Shown here: positions 26,501 to 33,600 of the stretch, in pieces
How positions within the stretch are numbered: the stretch's first letter is position 1
Layout: each line of letters begins with the position of its first letter
DNA from: Xiphias gladius
Taxonomy: Eukaryota > Chordata > Actinopteri > Istiophoriformes > Xiphiidae
Reading direction: 5' to 3'
DNA: 64,000 nt
NCBI RefSeq assembly: GCF_016859285.1
Contig: NC_053400.1
Span: 18,448,546-18,512,545, forward strand
The notes under the pieces: generated by a model
Seen by the model: the letters and a program-made list of their open reading frames with translations, nothing else
What the model was told of the DNA's origin: nothing
Database searches by the model: none
Position numbers and translations under genes: made by a program

Positions 26501-27168
26501 GGAAAATCAAAATCGGTTTTTCTATCATAATCTTAGGGTCTATGCAGTGACGGAGTGAATCCCACTTTAAAATGTAAAAAATCCACTAAATTGCTTGAAG
26601 CAGTCGATTTGTTTTTTTTGTTTTTTTCGAAAAAACAATTAAAGTGATACCGCGACAGAACACAAACTATATAATAATTTATAAAACATGTTATATATTC
26701 GATCTACTTCATGGGTTTAAAATAAGTCTCCCAGGAGTTATGGATAACTGAACGCTGACCTACACCGAGCACGTGGACGCAGAGACAGACTCCCCGGGAC
26801 TTTAAAGTGTGCAGTGGTCCCCCTTATCAGGTCTTTGCTGGAGGTTCGGAAGTTTTTGCTCGGAGAAGTTGATCAGCTCCAGCCCCGGGCGAGCTGCGCG
26901 CTCCGATCCCGAAAACTTCAGCCGCTGACACCGAGGAGGGGTTTTCCTCCGTCAGATTTTGCTAAGCTTCTGGTTAAAGGGACGCGAGACGCGGGTCGTC
27001 ACGCGCAAAGTTAGCTAGTCGGACGGCAGAGGGGTGTGGGGGGACACAGACCTTGGTGTGCTTGATCTCCGGGTTGGGCACCGGCGAGGGCATCAGCTGG
27101 AGGGATGCCATGAGAGCGGCGGGGTCGCTCTTCAGCTCTCCGGGGATCTCGATCTTACTGGAAGTCAT
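4564..27168 (-). CDS. aldh1a2: Retinal dehydrogenase 2 (RALDH2), complete gene, 13 coding exons
   Basis: This gene encodes the cytosolic NAD-dependent enzyme that oxidises retinaldehyde to retinoic acid, the main embryonic source of that signal. Coding exons on the minus strand are 27168-27052, 18662-18558, 17922-17782, 17347-17218, 15343-15282, 14478-14350, 12775-12662, 8435-8333, 7649-7465, 7359-7195, 6517-6360, 4966-4892 and 4636-4564. They total 1557 nt, or 518 aa plus TAA, the length of human ALDH1A2. The protein begins [13 protein letters not shown], which is diagnostic of ALDH1A2 rather than ALDH1A1 or ALDH1A3. The oxyanion Asn is at 187 (WNFP), the NAD-binding FTGSTEVG starts at 261, the general base Glu is at 286 (LELGGK) and the catalytic Cys is at 320 (GQCCTAGS). 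All junctions are GT..AG and keep phase. Small differences from mammals include ELGGKNP (Asn at 291, usually Ser) and NSGKP (usually NGGKP). Neighbour AQP9 diverges from it. I see no frameshift or premature stop. Confidence 0.97.
4892..4966 (-). CDS. aldh1a2: aldh1a2 coding exon 12
   Basis: It encodes [20 protein letters not shown] then NGRE, the conserved C-terminal active-site wall. It is 75 nt with donor GTGAGTAT. Confidence 0.95.
4967..6359 (-). other. aldh1a2: aldh1a2 intron 11 (no feature seen)
   Basis: AT-rich intron sequence of 1.4 kb. I saw no exon, RNA gene or clear repeat in it. Confidence 0.6.
6360..6517 (-). CDS. aldh1a2: aldh1a2 coding exon 11
   Basis: It encodes [20 protein letters not shown] and continues to [13 protein letters not shown] holds the Phe that stacks near the cofactor in this family. 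It is 158 nt, ending TG so that Trp is completed by the next exon. Confidence 0.96.
6635..7128. repeat. Dispersed teleost repeat in aldh1a2 intron 10
   Basis: The left part has the phrase ACTTGTACTTTACTTGAG and the right end reads CTTTCACCACTGC after ATTCAAGTAAAAA. This pattern recurs in many fish genomes. A shorter related copy ends at 18482 in intron 2 (CTTCCACCACTG). It has no coding potential, so it is a non-autonomous element. The family name was not assigned. Confidence 0.55.
7195..7359 (-). CDS. aldh1a2: aldh1a2 coding exon 10
   Basis: It encodes the segment with [20 protein letters not shown] and [11 protein letters not shown], ending RIAREE. It is 165 nt, phase 0. It is separated from exon 9 by only about 105 bases of intron. 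Confidence 0.96.
7465..7649 (-). CDS. aldh1a2: aldh1a2 coding exon 9, catalytic Cys320
   Basis: It encodes [20 protein letters not shown] and goes on to [12 protein letters not shown]. The second Cys of GQCCTAGS is the nucleophile (Cys320, equal to Cys302 in ALDH1/2 numbering). It is 185 nt with donor GTGAGCGA. Confidence 0.97.
7650..8332 (-). other. aldh1a2: aldh1a2 intron 8
   Basis: An intron of 683 bases. The block at about 7920-8110 is less AT-rich than its surroundings and free of simple repeats, but no function can be assigned. Confidence 0.6.
8333..8435 (-). CDS. aldh1a2: aldh1a2 coding exon 8 (aa 267-301), general base Glu
   Basis: It encodes [16 protein letters not shown] then [17 protein letters not shown]. 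Glu286 in LELGGK is the general base. Asn291 takes the place of the Ser common in mammals. It is 103 nt and ends in one base of a Leu codon completed by the next exon. Confidence 0.96.
9281..9370. repeat. Fragment of dispersed repeat shared with 33130-33225
   Basis: The string GTTTAATCYGYACAAAMACTGAAG followed by AAATGACAA is shared with the larger element in aqp9 intron 2. Both look like decayed copies of one dispersed fish repeat. Confidence 0.55.
10579..10610. repeat. (GT)n(GA)n compound microsatellite
   Basis: A short GT tract runs directly into a GA tract. Confidence 0.85.
11195..11575. repeat. Composite dispersed repeat (GCTAACATGCT type)
   Basis: The left half is built from GCTAACATGCT-like words (AATGCTAATGTCAGCGTGCT, TTAGCATGCTAACATTTGCT). 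The right half has CATCCTGAGGGAGACATTAA, CCTCATGGGAGCGC and GTGGTGGATCAACCGACC, ending near CTAGAGCAGCATAGATAGCA. This order matches a common teleost dispersed repeat. Related words (CCTCTGGGAACCATGAATAT) recur at 50555-50960 in lipc intron 5. No coding capacity is seen. Confidence 0.6.
12662..12775 (-). CDS. aldh1a2: aldh1a2 coding exon 7 (aa 229-266), NAD-binding loop
   Basis: It encodes [19 protein letters not shown] through FTGSTE, the dinucleotide-binding region of the Rossmann fold. It is 114 nt, phase 0. Confidence 0.96.
12776..14349 (-). other. aldh1a2: aldh1a2 intron 6 (no feature seen)
   Basis: 1.6 kb of AT-rich intron sequence without exon, RNA gene or clear repeat. Confidence 0.6.
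14350..14478 (-). CDS. aldh1a2: aldh1a2 coding exon 6 (aa 186-228), oxyanion Asn
   Basis: It begins WNFP, with the oxyanion-stabilising Asn at 187, and continues through [14 protein letters not shown] to ALIKE. It is 129 nt, phase 0. Its acceptor tract is GU-rich with few pyrimidine runs, and a long UG repeat lies about 33 nt upstream of the splice site. Confidence 0.96.
14479..15281 (-). other. aldh1a2: aldh1a2 intron 5
   Basis: 803 bases. Its end next to exon 6 carries the long CA/UG microsatellite at 14512-14604. I saw no other feature. Confidence 0.6.
14512..14604. repeat. (CA)n microsatellite near the aldh1a2 exon 6 acceptor
   Basis: About 45 CA units with one GACA interruption at 14583-14586. 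In the transcript it is a UG repeat ending about 33 nt upstream of the exon 6 AG. Confidence 0.97.
15282..15343 (-). CDS. aldh1a2: aldh1a2 coding exon 5 (aa 165-185)
   Basis: This 62 nt exon encodes [20 protein letters not shown] plus Pro. It sits just before the catalytic Asn exon. The donor is GTGAGTAT. Confidence 0.95.
15344..17217 (-). other. aldh1a2: aldh1a2 intron 4 (1.9 kb)
   Basis: No exon was found. It holds a T-run near 16431-16448 and a probable dispersed repeat at 16655-16960. Confidence 0.6.
16655..16960. repeat. Probable dispersed teleost repeat in intron 4
   Basis: The words TTAAAGCAGCTATAATCAAT, CGATCAGATGACAATGCT and AAAACATGTCAGTGTTGTGT occur in the order I associate with a percomorph dispersed repeat. 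This is recognition only, with no second copy in the window. Confidence 0.35.
17218..17347 (-). CDS. aldh1a2: aldh1a2 coding exon 4 (aa 122-165)
   Basis: It encodes [19 protein letters not shown] through [10 protein letters not shown], part of the NAD-binding and tetramer interface region. It is 130 nt and ends with one base of the codon for Asp165. The motif NSGKP replaces the NGGKP usual in this enzyme. Confidence 0.95.
17514..17640. repeat. Dispersed repeat (AAGGCAAAGCAAGTTTATTT type)
   Basis: It begins AAGGCAAAGCAAGTTTATTT and includes GGCAACTCAAAGTGCTTTGT, words typical of an abundant fish repeat. It lies in aldh1a2 intron 3 (17348-17781). Confidence 0.55.
17782..17922 (-). CDS. aldh1a2: aldh1a2 coding exon 3 (aa 75-121)
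   Basis: It encodes the helical segment with [15 protein letters not shown] and ADLVERD. It is 141 nt, phase 0 on both sides, with donor GTAAGTTA. Confidence 0.96.
18250..18482. repeat. Second copy of the CTTCCACCACTG repeat, intron 2
   Basis: TTTTTACTCCATTACATTTT, ACAGCTACTCTTTACTTTTC and the terminal CTTCCACCACTG match the family seen at 6635-7128. The copy is shorter and decayed. Confidence 0.5.
18558..18662 (-). CDS. aldh1a2: aldh1a2 coding exon 2 (aa 40-74)
   Basis: It encodes [17 protein letters not shown] and continues to EVQEAEK, the first strands of the aldehyde dehydrogenase fold. Acceptor CTGCAG and donor GTAAATA flank a 105 nt phase 0 exon. Confidence 0.96.
19051..19080 (+). other. 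G-quadruplex motif in aldh1a2 intron 1
   Basis: The plus strand shows GGGGG, GGG, GGGGGG, GGG and GGG separated by loops of 1-7 bases, which meets the canonical quadruplex pattern. It lies on the template strand of aldh1a2. Confidence 0.7.
21533..21599. repeat. (GT)n-G14-(GT)n compound tract
   Basis: A GT repeat, fourteen consecutive G at 21552-21565, TTAGGGG, then a second GT repeat. It creates spurious Val-Cys and Gly-rich ORFs. Confidence 0.95.
27052..27168 (-). CDS. aldh1a2: aldh1a2 coding exon 1 (aa 1-39)
   Basis: It starts at the ATG at 27168-27166 and encodes the N-terminal arm [13 protein letters not shown]... ending EIKHTK. The donor is AAG|GTCTGT. The frame stays open upstream without an ATG, so this Met is the start, and it matches the family N-terminus. 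Confidence 0.97.
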
Positions 27169-27258
27169 CGCGGCCGTCTCTCCGCTCGTCTGCCTGCTGC
27201 GCCTCTCCGGGTTTTTTTTCAACAGATTTCTGATTAGGGCTTTGGGCTCCTTCCTGGG

Positions 27259-27296
27259 TTTATAGCCAGGTGTCAGCCGCGGTTCATTTTCATTGG
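27259..27296 (-). promoter_or_regulatory. aldh1a2: aldh1a2 core promoter: TATA box and CCAAT box
   Basis: Reading the minus strand, CCAAT lies at 27296-27292 and TATAAA at 27264-27259. The ATG is at 27168, so transcription starting some 25-30 bases below the TATA box would give a 5' UTR of about 65-70 nt. The surroundings (about 26800-27250) are rich in CpG, as at many vertebrate promoters. Box positions are seen directly; the start site is inferred. Confidence 0.55.
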
Positions 27297-28887
27297 GCAA
27301 GGGAAAGGGCTGTCCTTTTGAAAATTAAATTCACGCATTTACATAAAGGACCTCAGCCATGCGTGTTAAGGAGGAGAAACGCGTCCACCCCACCCACCTC
27401 ACACTCCCGATGCACTCACTTTCCACTGCTTTCACTCACCAGCAGCTGCCCGTTTTCCACACTAATTCATTGTTTAACTTACTACAATACTGAGACGGTC
27501 ATGAGGAAAGTTTGGTATTGGCCCTCATGCAAATCAGTGGCATATTGTGTGAACTCGACAACAACTGCCTAATGATAATTAAGCATGTCCGTGCACTTGT
27601 ATACGCACTTACATGCATACATACTTCCACTTCCCCCCATTTGACGCTACACTCTAGCAGGACCCGCTTTTCGCAGAAGTGTTTATAAGTGGCCACATTG
27701 GGGAGGAACAGACCGCGCTTCCAGAGGTGCCAGAGTGGAGCATTGTCGTCTAACGACACCCAGAGCACATATTTACGTGGCAAGGCAATATCACCACAAA
27801 GTCCATTTAGTAGCTTCTGGAGCTTATCGCACGATCCTCCTGCGCGGATGGAAAGTTTGCCCAGTCCTCGTTGCATTTGTAAATGCTCAAATTTCCCTTT
27901 TTTTTGTTTTTTTTCCCCCCCTGAGCACTTTAAGGGCTTTGGCATGACAGTTTAGATTAAAAGTAATAATTTACCTTGGAGACAGCAGTTAGGCTACCAA
28001 CCTGTTCACAGAGACATCCAGGCATATCTCTTCTTTATTGAACATATAAACTCACATTCTTGCACCATCATTAACCATTTCCTAAGTGACATAAAGGTGT
28101 CAAACTACTTTCCCGGGCTCACTATCACCCTGTGGCCTTTATTCCCCCCGGTCTACGATGTTATGTAAATGCGGATTGCAGGGATTGCTGCTGCTCGCTG
28201 GGGTGTTGTTGGCAGAGATTTGTCCTGCAGGTGATAATTCCCCCCAGCGCCTCCTTTAAACCTCCCAATAAACATCCACCAATTAGCCTTGAGAGAGCCA
28301 GTCTCCGAAAACCGGGGCGCGAATTAAAGCAAATCCACGCACGTATTATCACACGTCCTCGCGCACCAGGCAAGAGCCGGCCGGGAGTTAAAGGACGAGT
28401 CCGAAGTTTGTGTGTGATACTGTGTGCGGATTCAATATAAAGACATAGGAGATGAAGCCGGAGAGAAACGCATCTGTGGTCAGTGGAAGGTTATTGATAA
28501 TCCTCAAAGATTCATCTCTTCCACTTTTAGATTTCATAATCTGAGCCCCTTGACAGGACAAAGGAGTGTGGAGACAGATGTGGGCCCGTGATTTGCAAAT
28601 CCCCGGAGGATGCTTTTTCTCCATCAGCACATCAGCCTTTTTTCACAGCATGGGCGACACTCTCAAAGTGTCTGTTTCACATCAAAGCGGACGTGCCCGA
28701 ATCAGTGACATTGATGAATGCATTCAAAACATCCAGTCCTCAGCCTGTCGCCCCGCCGTTTCACAAAGCTCAGTGAACGGAAGATAAGACATACCGGGGG
28801 AGACGGTGTGACAAACTGCGGCAGGCGGCTCAAATGTATTCATGGAGCTCCCTCTGTTGGACGAACGGGGCCTCGGACGTTGCAGGG

Positions 28888-28888
<1 letters not shown>

Positions 28889-28921
<33 letters not shown>
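28889..28921. repeat. (CA)n microsatellite
   Basis: About 16 CA units in the aldh1a2-aqp9 interval. Confidence 0.95.
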
Positions 28922-28924
<3 letters not shown>

Positions 28925-30539
28925 CATCTACTTAACAATATTTATCAAGAGCGGTTTAATAAGCGAAAGGGGGTGGTAGTGGTAGCATGAAACCATTAAA
29001 AAAAAAAAAAAAAAAAAAAAGGAAATATGACTGACAAGATGACTGGAAGAAGTTTTTACTGGGCACACAGCTGTCTGCAGCAGGAAGAGCGGTGAGTGAA
29101 AAAAAGCTTCCAGATTTTCTAATGTGACAAAAAGAGGAGTGAGGCTTTCCTCCAAAAGACAGGATCTCTGGTAGACGTTTTAAAATAATACGGAGAGCGA
29201 GAATATGAAGACTAATGGATGCAGGTGAAGAGTTTGAGTTGGGATCCATACATATATGGCTATTTTATCAACCACTAAGACTTAAACAGATAAAGGTTAT
29301 TTATGACCAAAAGTTGCCCATGAGGATTATAGCTCTTTTCTCTCATATTTTTTTCACAGACGTTGAGGTTAAGTGTTTGTGCTTCGATATCCTTGTGTGG
29401 CCGGTATAATAGTGATAGCGAGGTTGGAGAAGAAGTGCGCGATTCTGCTCTGACCATGGCCTCCTCCGTTAAATTAGTTTTTCAAAAAGTATTTATCGCC
29501 GTGGAGACGTTGTCTTGCATTCAGTGGACTTAATTCATTTGATCGTCATGACTGAATAATTTGCAGTCGAGTGTGAGAGGTTTTAAAAGCCAAGATTAAG
29601 GGAGAAACGAGCGAAAGGAAAAACAACCAAAACTACTTTAACAAGTCTTGAGCAAATTGTATTTTTAAAATGGAAACGTGAATAATTGGCACAGTCATCT
29701 GCGATTTATTAAAGTTAGTATTTTCCAAATGAAGTTCCTTTTTGAAATAGCCAGATTGCCCCTTTTAAAATTAAAAACATTTCATGGACCTGAAGCCTTT
29801 TGACAAAAATAAACAAGTTATTTAATTTTTGTGTTTAATTGCAGGGAGCCAATATATACTTTTTACATCACTTACCTCATCCTAAAGTCTGTGTTGAACC
29901 TCTGAATGATCAGTAGAAATCAACTTTGTGTGCCACATTTTCACCGGGCAGAGTTGTCAAGCAAAGAGACTCAACCCAGCCGCACACATAACTAATATTG
30001 TAAACGATATGAGCTACATTTCGTTCATGGGCATTTGAGCCTCTCAAAGTGAGAGATGTTTGACTCTCTTTCTTATCTCTTGACATTTTCACATTAGACC
30101 TGAGTTTAGTGATCTACTCGACAGAATACCCATGAGGGTAAATAGAGTTCGATCTTATCTGTCAAGGCTTCATTAAGAAAGCGGCCATTCTTAAACCGAT
30201 GGAATATCCTTCCACGACATTATTCGTGTGTCCGAAAGACTTTTTTTTTCCAAGTGTGCTTGGATGCAAACGGAATCCAAAGCAAATACGCCGAGCAACT
30301 GCTGGGGCTGGATGGCGGCGTGGTAATCTACAGCCCCATACTTGTGATAAAAAGTAGACCCCTTGTGGTCACGGAGGGAAATAGACGCAGAGAGCCCAAC
30401 GCGCCTGTCAGCCTGCTGAGGGCTGCACGGTCCGAGCGCGCCGAATGGGAGGCGACAACCTGCGCCGACAATTACACAGAGACTGTAGTTGTTAGCTGTT
30501 TGTTCTGGTCGGAGGAAGACATCAAGGAGTCCCAGGGAG

Positions 30540-30581
30540 AAAAAAAAAAAAAGGAAAAAAAAAAAAAAAAAGGAAAAAAAA
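30540..30581 (+). promoter_or_regulatory. aqp9: A-rich leader directly before the aqp9 ATG
   Basis: The 42 bases before the ATG consist of A apart from two GG pairs. It must lie in the 5' UTR if transcription starts upstream of it. The effect on translation is unknown. Confidence 0.6.
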
Positions 30582-30683
30582 ATGGAGAACGAGAGCAGGA
30601 GGAAGATGAAGGAACGATTTGGCCTGAGGCGGGACATCTTTAAGGAGTTCCTGGCGGAATTTCTGGGGATATTTGTCCTGATA
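30582..30683 (+). CDS. aqp9: aqp9 coding exon 1 (aa 1-34)
   Basis: It starts MENESRRKMKERFGLRRDIF and enters helix 1 (EFLAEFLGIFVLI). The ATG at 30582-30584 is the first in frame after a stop (TAG at 30486-30488). The donor is ATA|GTGAGT. Confidence 0.94.
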
Positions 30684-33600
30684 GTGAGTACCTCCCTCTG
30701 CACCCGTCATCCAGCTTAAACAGCCGCTTTAAAGCTGTGAACCAGTATGCTAATAAGATGTCAAACTAGGTCTCCGGGGGCTCGGACTGCTGTCTCTCAT
30801 ATGTTTCTATCAACTGACAGTATATTCTGGAAAGAACCGAGTTTTCTCTTTGATGTGCTCAGATGTCATTTGCTCCTGACGGAGCGCTGGTAGGAATCAT
30901 AACAAGATGTGACTGATGTGGGGCTGGTTTTTCTTCCTCGCAGCTCATCCAAATGTGCACTGCAACCCAAAATTTCAATCACTATAAATACAACAAGTCA
31001 TTTCCTTTTAGTTGTGATCTTGTGGGAAAAATAAACATGGGATTAAAATTTAAAGTATAGCAAATGATCAGTGCACTTTGCACTTCAGCATAGTGCTCTT
31101 GTTTTCCTGTTTGTTGCTTCTCAGATATTGTTTGTTTCTAGTCTGGACTGTCCTTGCCACCACCTGTCTCACCTGAGCTCCAGCTGTCACTTCTCTGAGT
31201 CAACTTGAGATGCCACATCAGAGGAGTGATGCAGCCTCCACAACAGCCCTTTTTATTTTTGGATGGCTGCTTTCATCTCAACACTTTTTTTTTTTTTTTT
31301 TTTGTCTAAATTGCTTCTGCCTTCACCTAATAAGTGGGGGATTCATTATTTTTCCAAAGCTCCAAGTTGGACAAATTGTCTGTGGCAGTCGGAGGCTGGT
31401 GGTGGAAAAGAGGGTTAGCGTTAACGGTGGGTATAATTGGAATAATTAAAAACAATGAGTCTTTCTACCTCCACCCTTTGTGTTTTTGTTCTCGTCTGTT
31501 TCCCAGCTCTTTGGATGTGGTTCAGTAGCCCAGACGGTGCTGAGTAAAGGGGCTCTCGGGGAGCCCCTAACCATCCACGTTGGTTTCACTCTGGGAGTGA
31601 TGATGGCTGTCTACATGGCAGGGGGAGTGTCAGGTAGAAGCCGCCCACACTTCACATGGACACATACACAGCTCACAGTAATTACAATACTAAAACATCC
31701 ACTTCTCTGTTCAAATATCAGTAACAGACATTTTTATCATCACTTAATCTGCATTAACCAATTAATCATTTGGTCAGTGTGTCAGAAAATGTTTAAAAAA
31801 AGAATACCAGCCACAGTTTCCTAAAGCCAGAGGTGATGAATTCAAATGCTATTTTTTAATTGGTCAGACCAACAGTCTGAAACCCAAAGATATCAGTTAT
31901 AGTAATATTAAAGAGAGAAATGCTCAAAATTTGAATAATTAAGAAGCTAAATCCAAAGGGATGTTTTTGCTTGAAAAAAATGACTTAAATGATTCATGAA
32001 CTATTGAAATTGTTGCTCATTCATTTTCTGTTGATTGGTCAGTTGATTAACAGACTCATTATTGCAGCTCTACGTGAAAACATACTGGCGCTAATGCGAT
32101 TTTGTTGTCAAATTGTTCGGTCGTCTTCTCAGCTCTCTGGGGTTCTCAGTGAAAGAAAAACAAGGAATAGTTCTAATTATGTAATATTTCAGCCTGCGGA
32201 AAGCTACAGACTCCGGCTGGTAACACAGGTCACCACTCAGTGTTTGTCCGGGGAGGAGATGCGATCTTTGGTCGTGGATGTCTGGCCTTCTCCCTGCTCT
32301 TACAGTACAACAGCTCTATCATCCTGATTACTTTGTGTCACTGTTATTGCCATCTCCAAAGTATTTACACGGAGAAACTACTGGAGAAAAGGTAGAAAAC
32401 TATCATGCTGCATTTTCATCTCGGATCCATAACATAATTGCATTAGCTTACTGATCTGGATGAAGTAATGGCCTGTGAAGAGCAGTGTAGACCTCTGTTA
32501 TGGACTTTCAATGTTCCCTTGGGGATCATCGGACATATAGCCTAGTAACCTTTTTTCTGGTCTTGAAGGCAAGAATCCCTGATACTTGTGGGAAAATGTG
32601 TTTTTTATTGGCGAGTAAACAACTACGTGCTATTGTTAAATGACCCTTTCCAATGGACTGATTTTCAGTGTAAGAGTGGTGTAAGTGTGCTTGAGGGCTG
32701 AAGATATTGTGTGGTGATGTCCAATTGGGACTTTATCAGGTACATTCCTTGAGGATTATAGCAAGAAGAGCCTGCTGTGGTTGGCCAGCAATGATAGGGG
32801 TAGGAGGGAATAGTTGTTAATTGTCACAGTGCTTCTCATGGGCTTTCTGAGCCAAAATGGTGAGTGTCCTTTAAACAGCAATTAAGGGATTCAGCATGTC
32901 AAGGGTTGCATTGTGTGGGCTCCATGAGTAGTTGTATGGTCATTTCCGTCTTTCTTGAGAGGAGAAAAAGTATAATCAAAAGCGGAAATATAAATGTTTG
33001 TGGTATCTAGTGGCATAATAACTGCTGCAAGGAATAGTTTGACATTTTGGAAAGTGAGGACACAGCTGACCTGACTCTGTTTAACGTTAAGAAAATCCAC
33101 CTTCCAGCAACTCTAAAGATCACTGGTTAACACGTTATGTCTTGTTTGTTTAATCTGTACAAACACTGAAGCGTAAAAATGACAATTCACTGTTTTTTGA
33201 GGGTTACGTGTCAGACTATTTCTTGGCTTTGAGCAGTTGCCAGGCAACCGGGAGGGACGGCCAGATGTTACCGTTCAGGCAAGAAATAGTCCAGCACATA
33301 ACCCCCTGTAAGATGGCAGACTGCTGTTTTTGCACTTCAGTATATGCATGGATTGAACAAATAAGCTATAACATGTCAGTTAGTGAGCTTTAGAGTTGCC
33401 GGTAGGTGGATTTTGTTACCTCTGGACAGGGCCAGGCTAGCTGTTTCCTTCTGTGTCCGGTCTTTATGCTAAGCTAAGATAACTTTATAACCTTACATCT
33501 TATCCAATAGACATGAGACTGGTGTTGATCTTCTCATCTAACTCTCAACAAGGAAGCAATTAAGACTTGTCAGATGTATTTCTAACTACGCAGGTCCAGG

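Larger units (their letters stand above)
18663..27051 (-). other. aldh1a2: aldh1a2 intron 1 (8.4 kb)
   Basis: No exon was found. It has a G-rich quadruplex motif at 19051-19080, a GT/G14/GT tract at 21533-21599, T-runs near 18840 and 21130, and two stretches of balanced composition (19590-20560 and 24690-25250) that could be regulatory. Intron 1 of this gene is known to carry a conserved enhancer in other vertebrates; its location here was not established. Confidence 0.55.
27169..30581. other. Head-to-head interval between aldh1a2 and aqp9
   Basis: The two start codons diverge across 3.4 kb. The aldh1a2 TATA/CCAAT pair lies at the left edge, and GC-rich, CpG-containing DNA extends through about 28900. 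A CA microsatellite (28889-28921) and an A-run (28998-29020) lie in the middle. ORFs here are short and share no recognisable protein family. It presumably holds regulatory sequence for both genes. Confidence 0.55.

Noticed and set aside
30489-30581. N-terminal Lys-rich extension of AQP9
   Set aside because: The frame is open back to a TAG at 30486 but contains no ATG, only TTG; the family N-terminus fits the ATG at 30582.
30191-30703. 170-codon minus-strand ORF over aqp9 exon 1
   Set aside because: It is the antisense shadow of the exon and of the A-rich leader (a Phe-rich run), with no recognisable domain.
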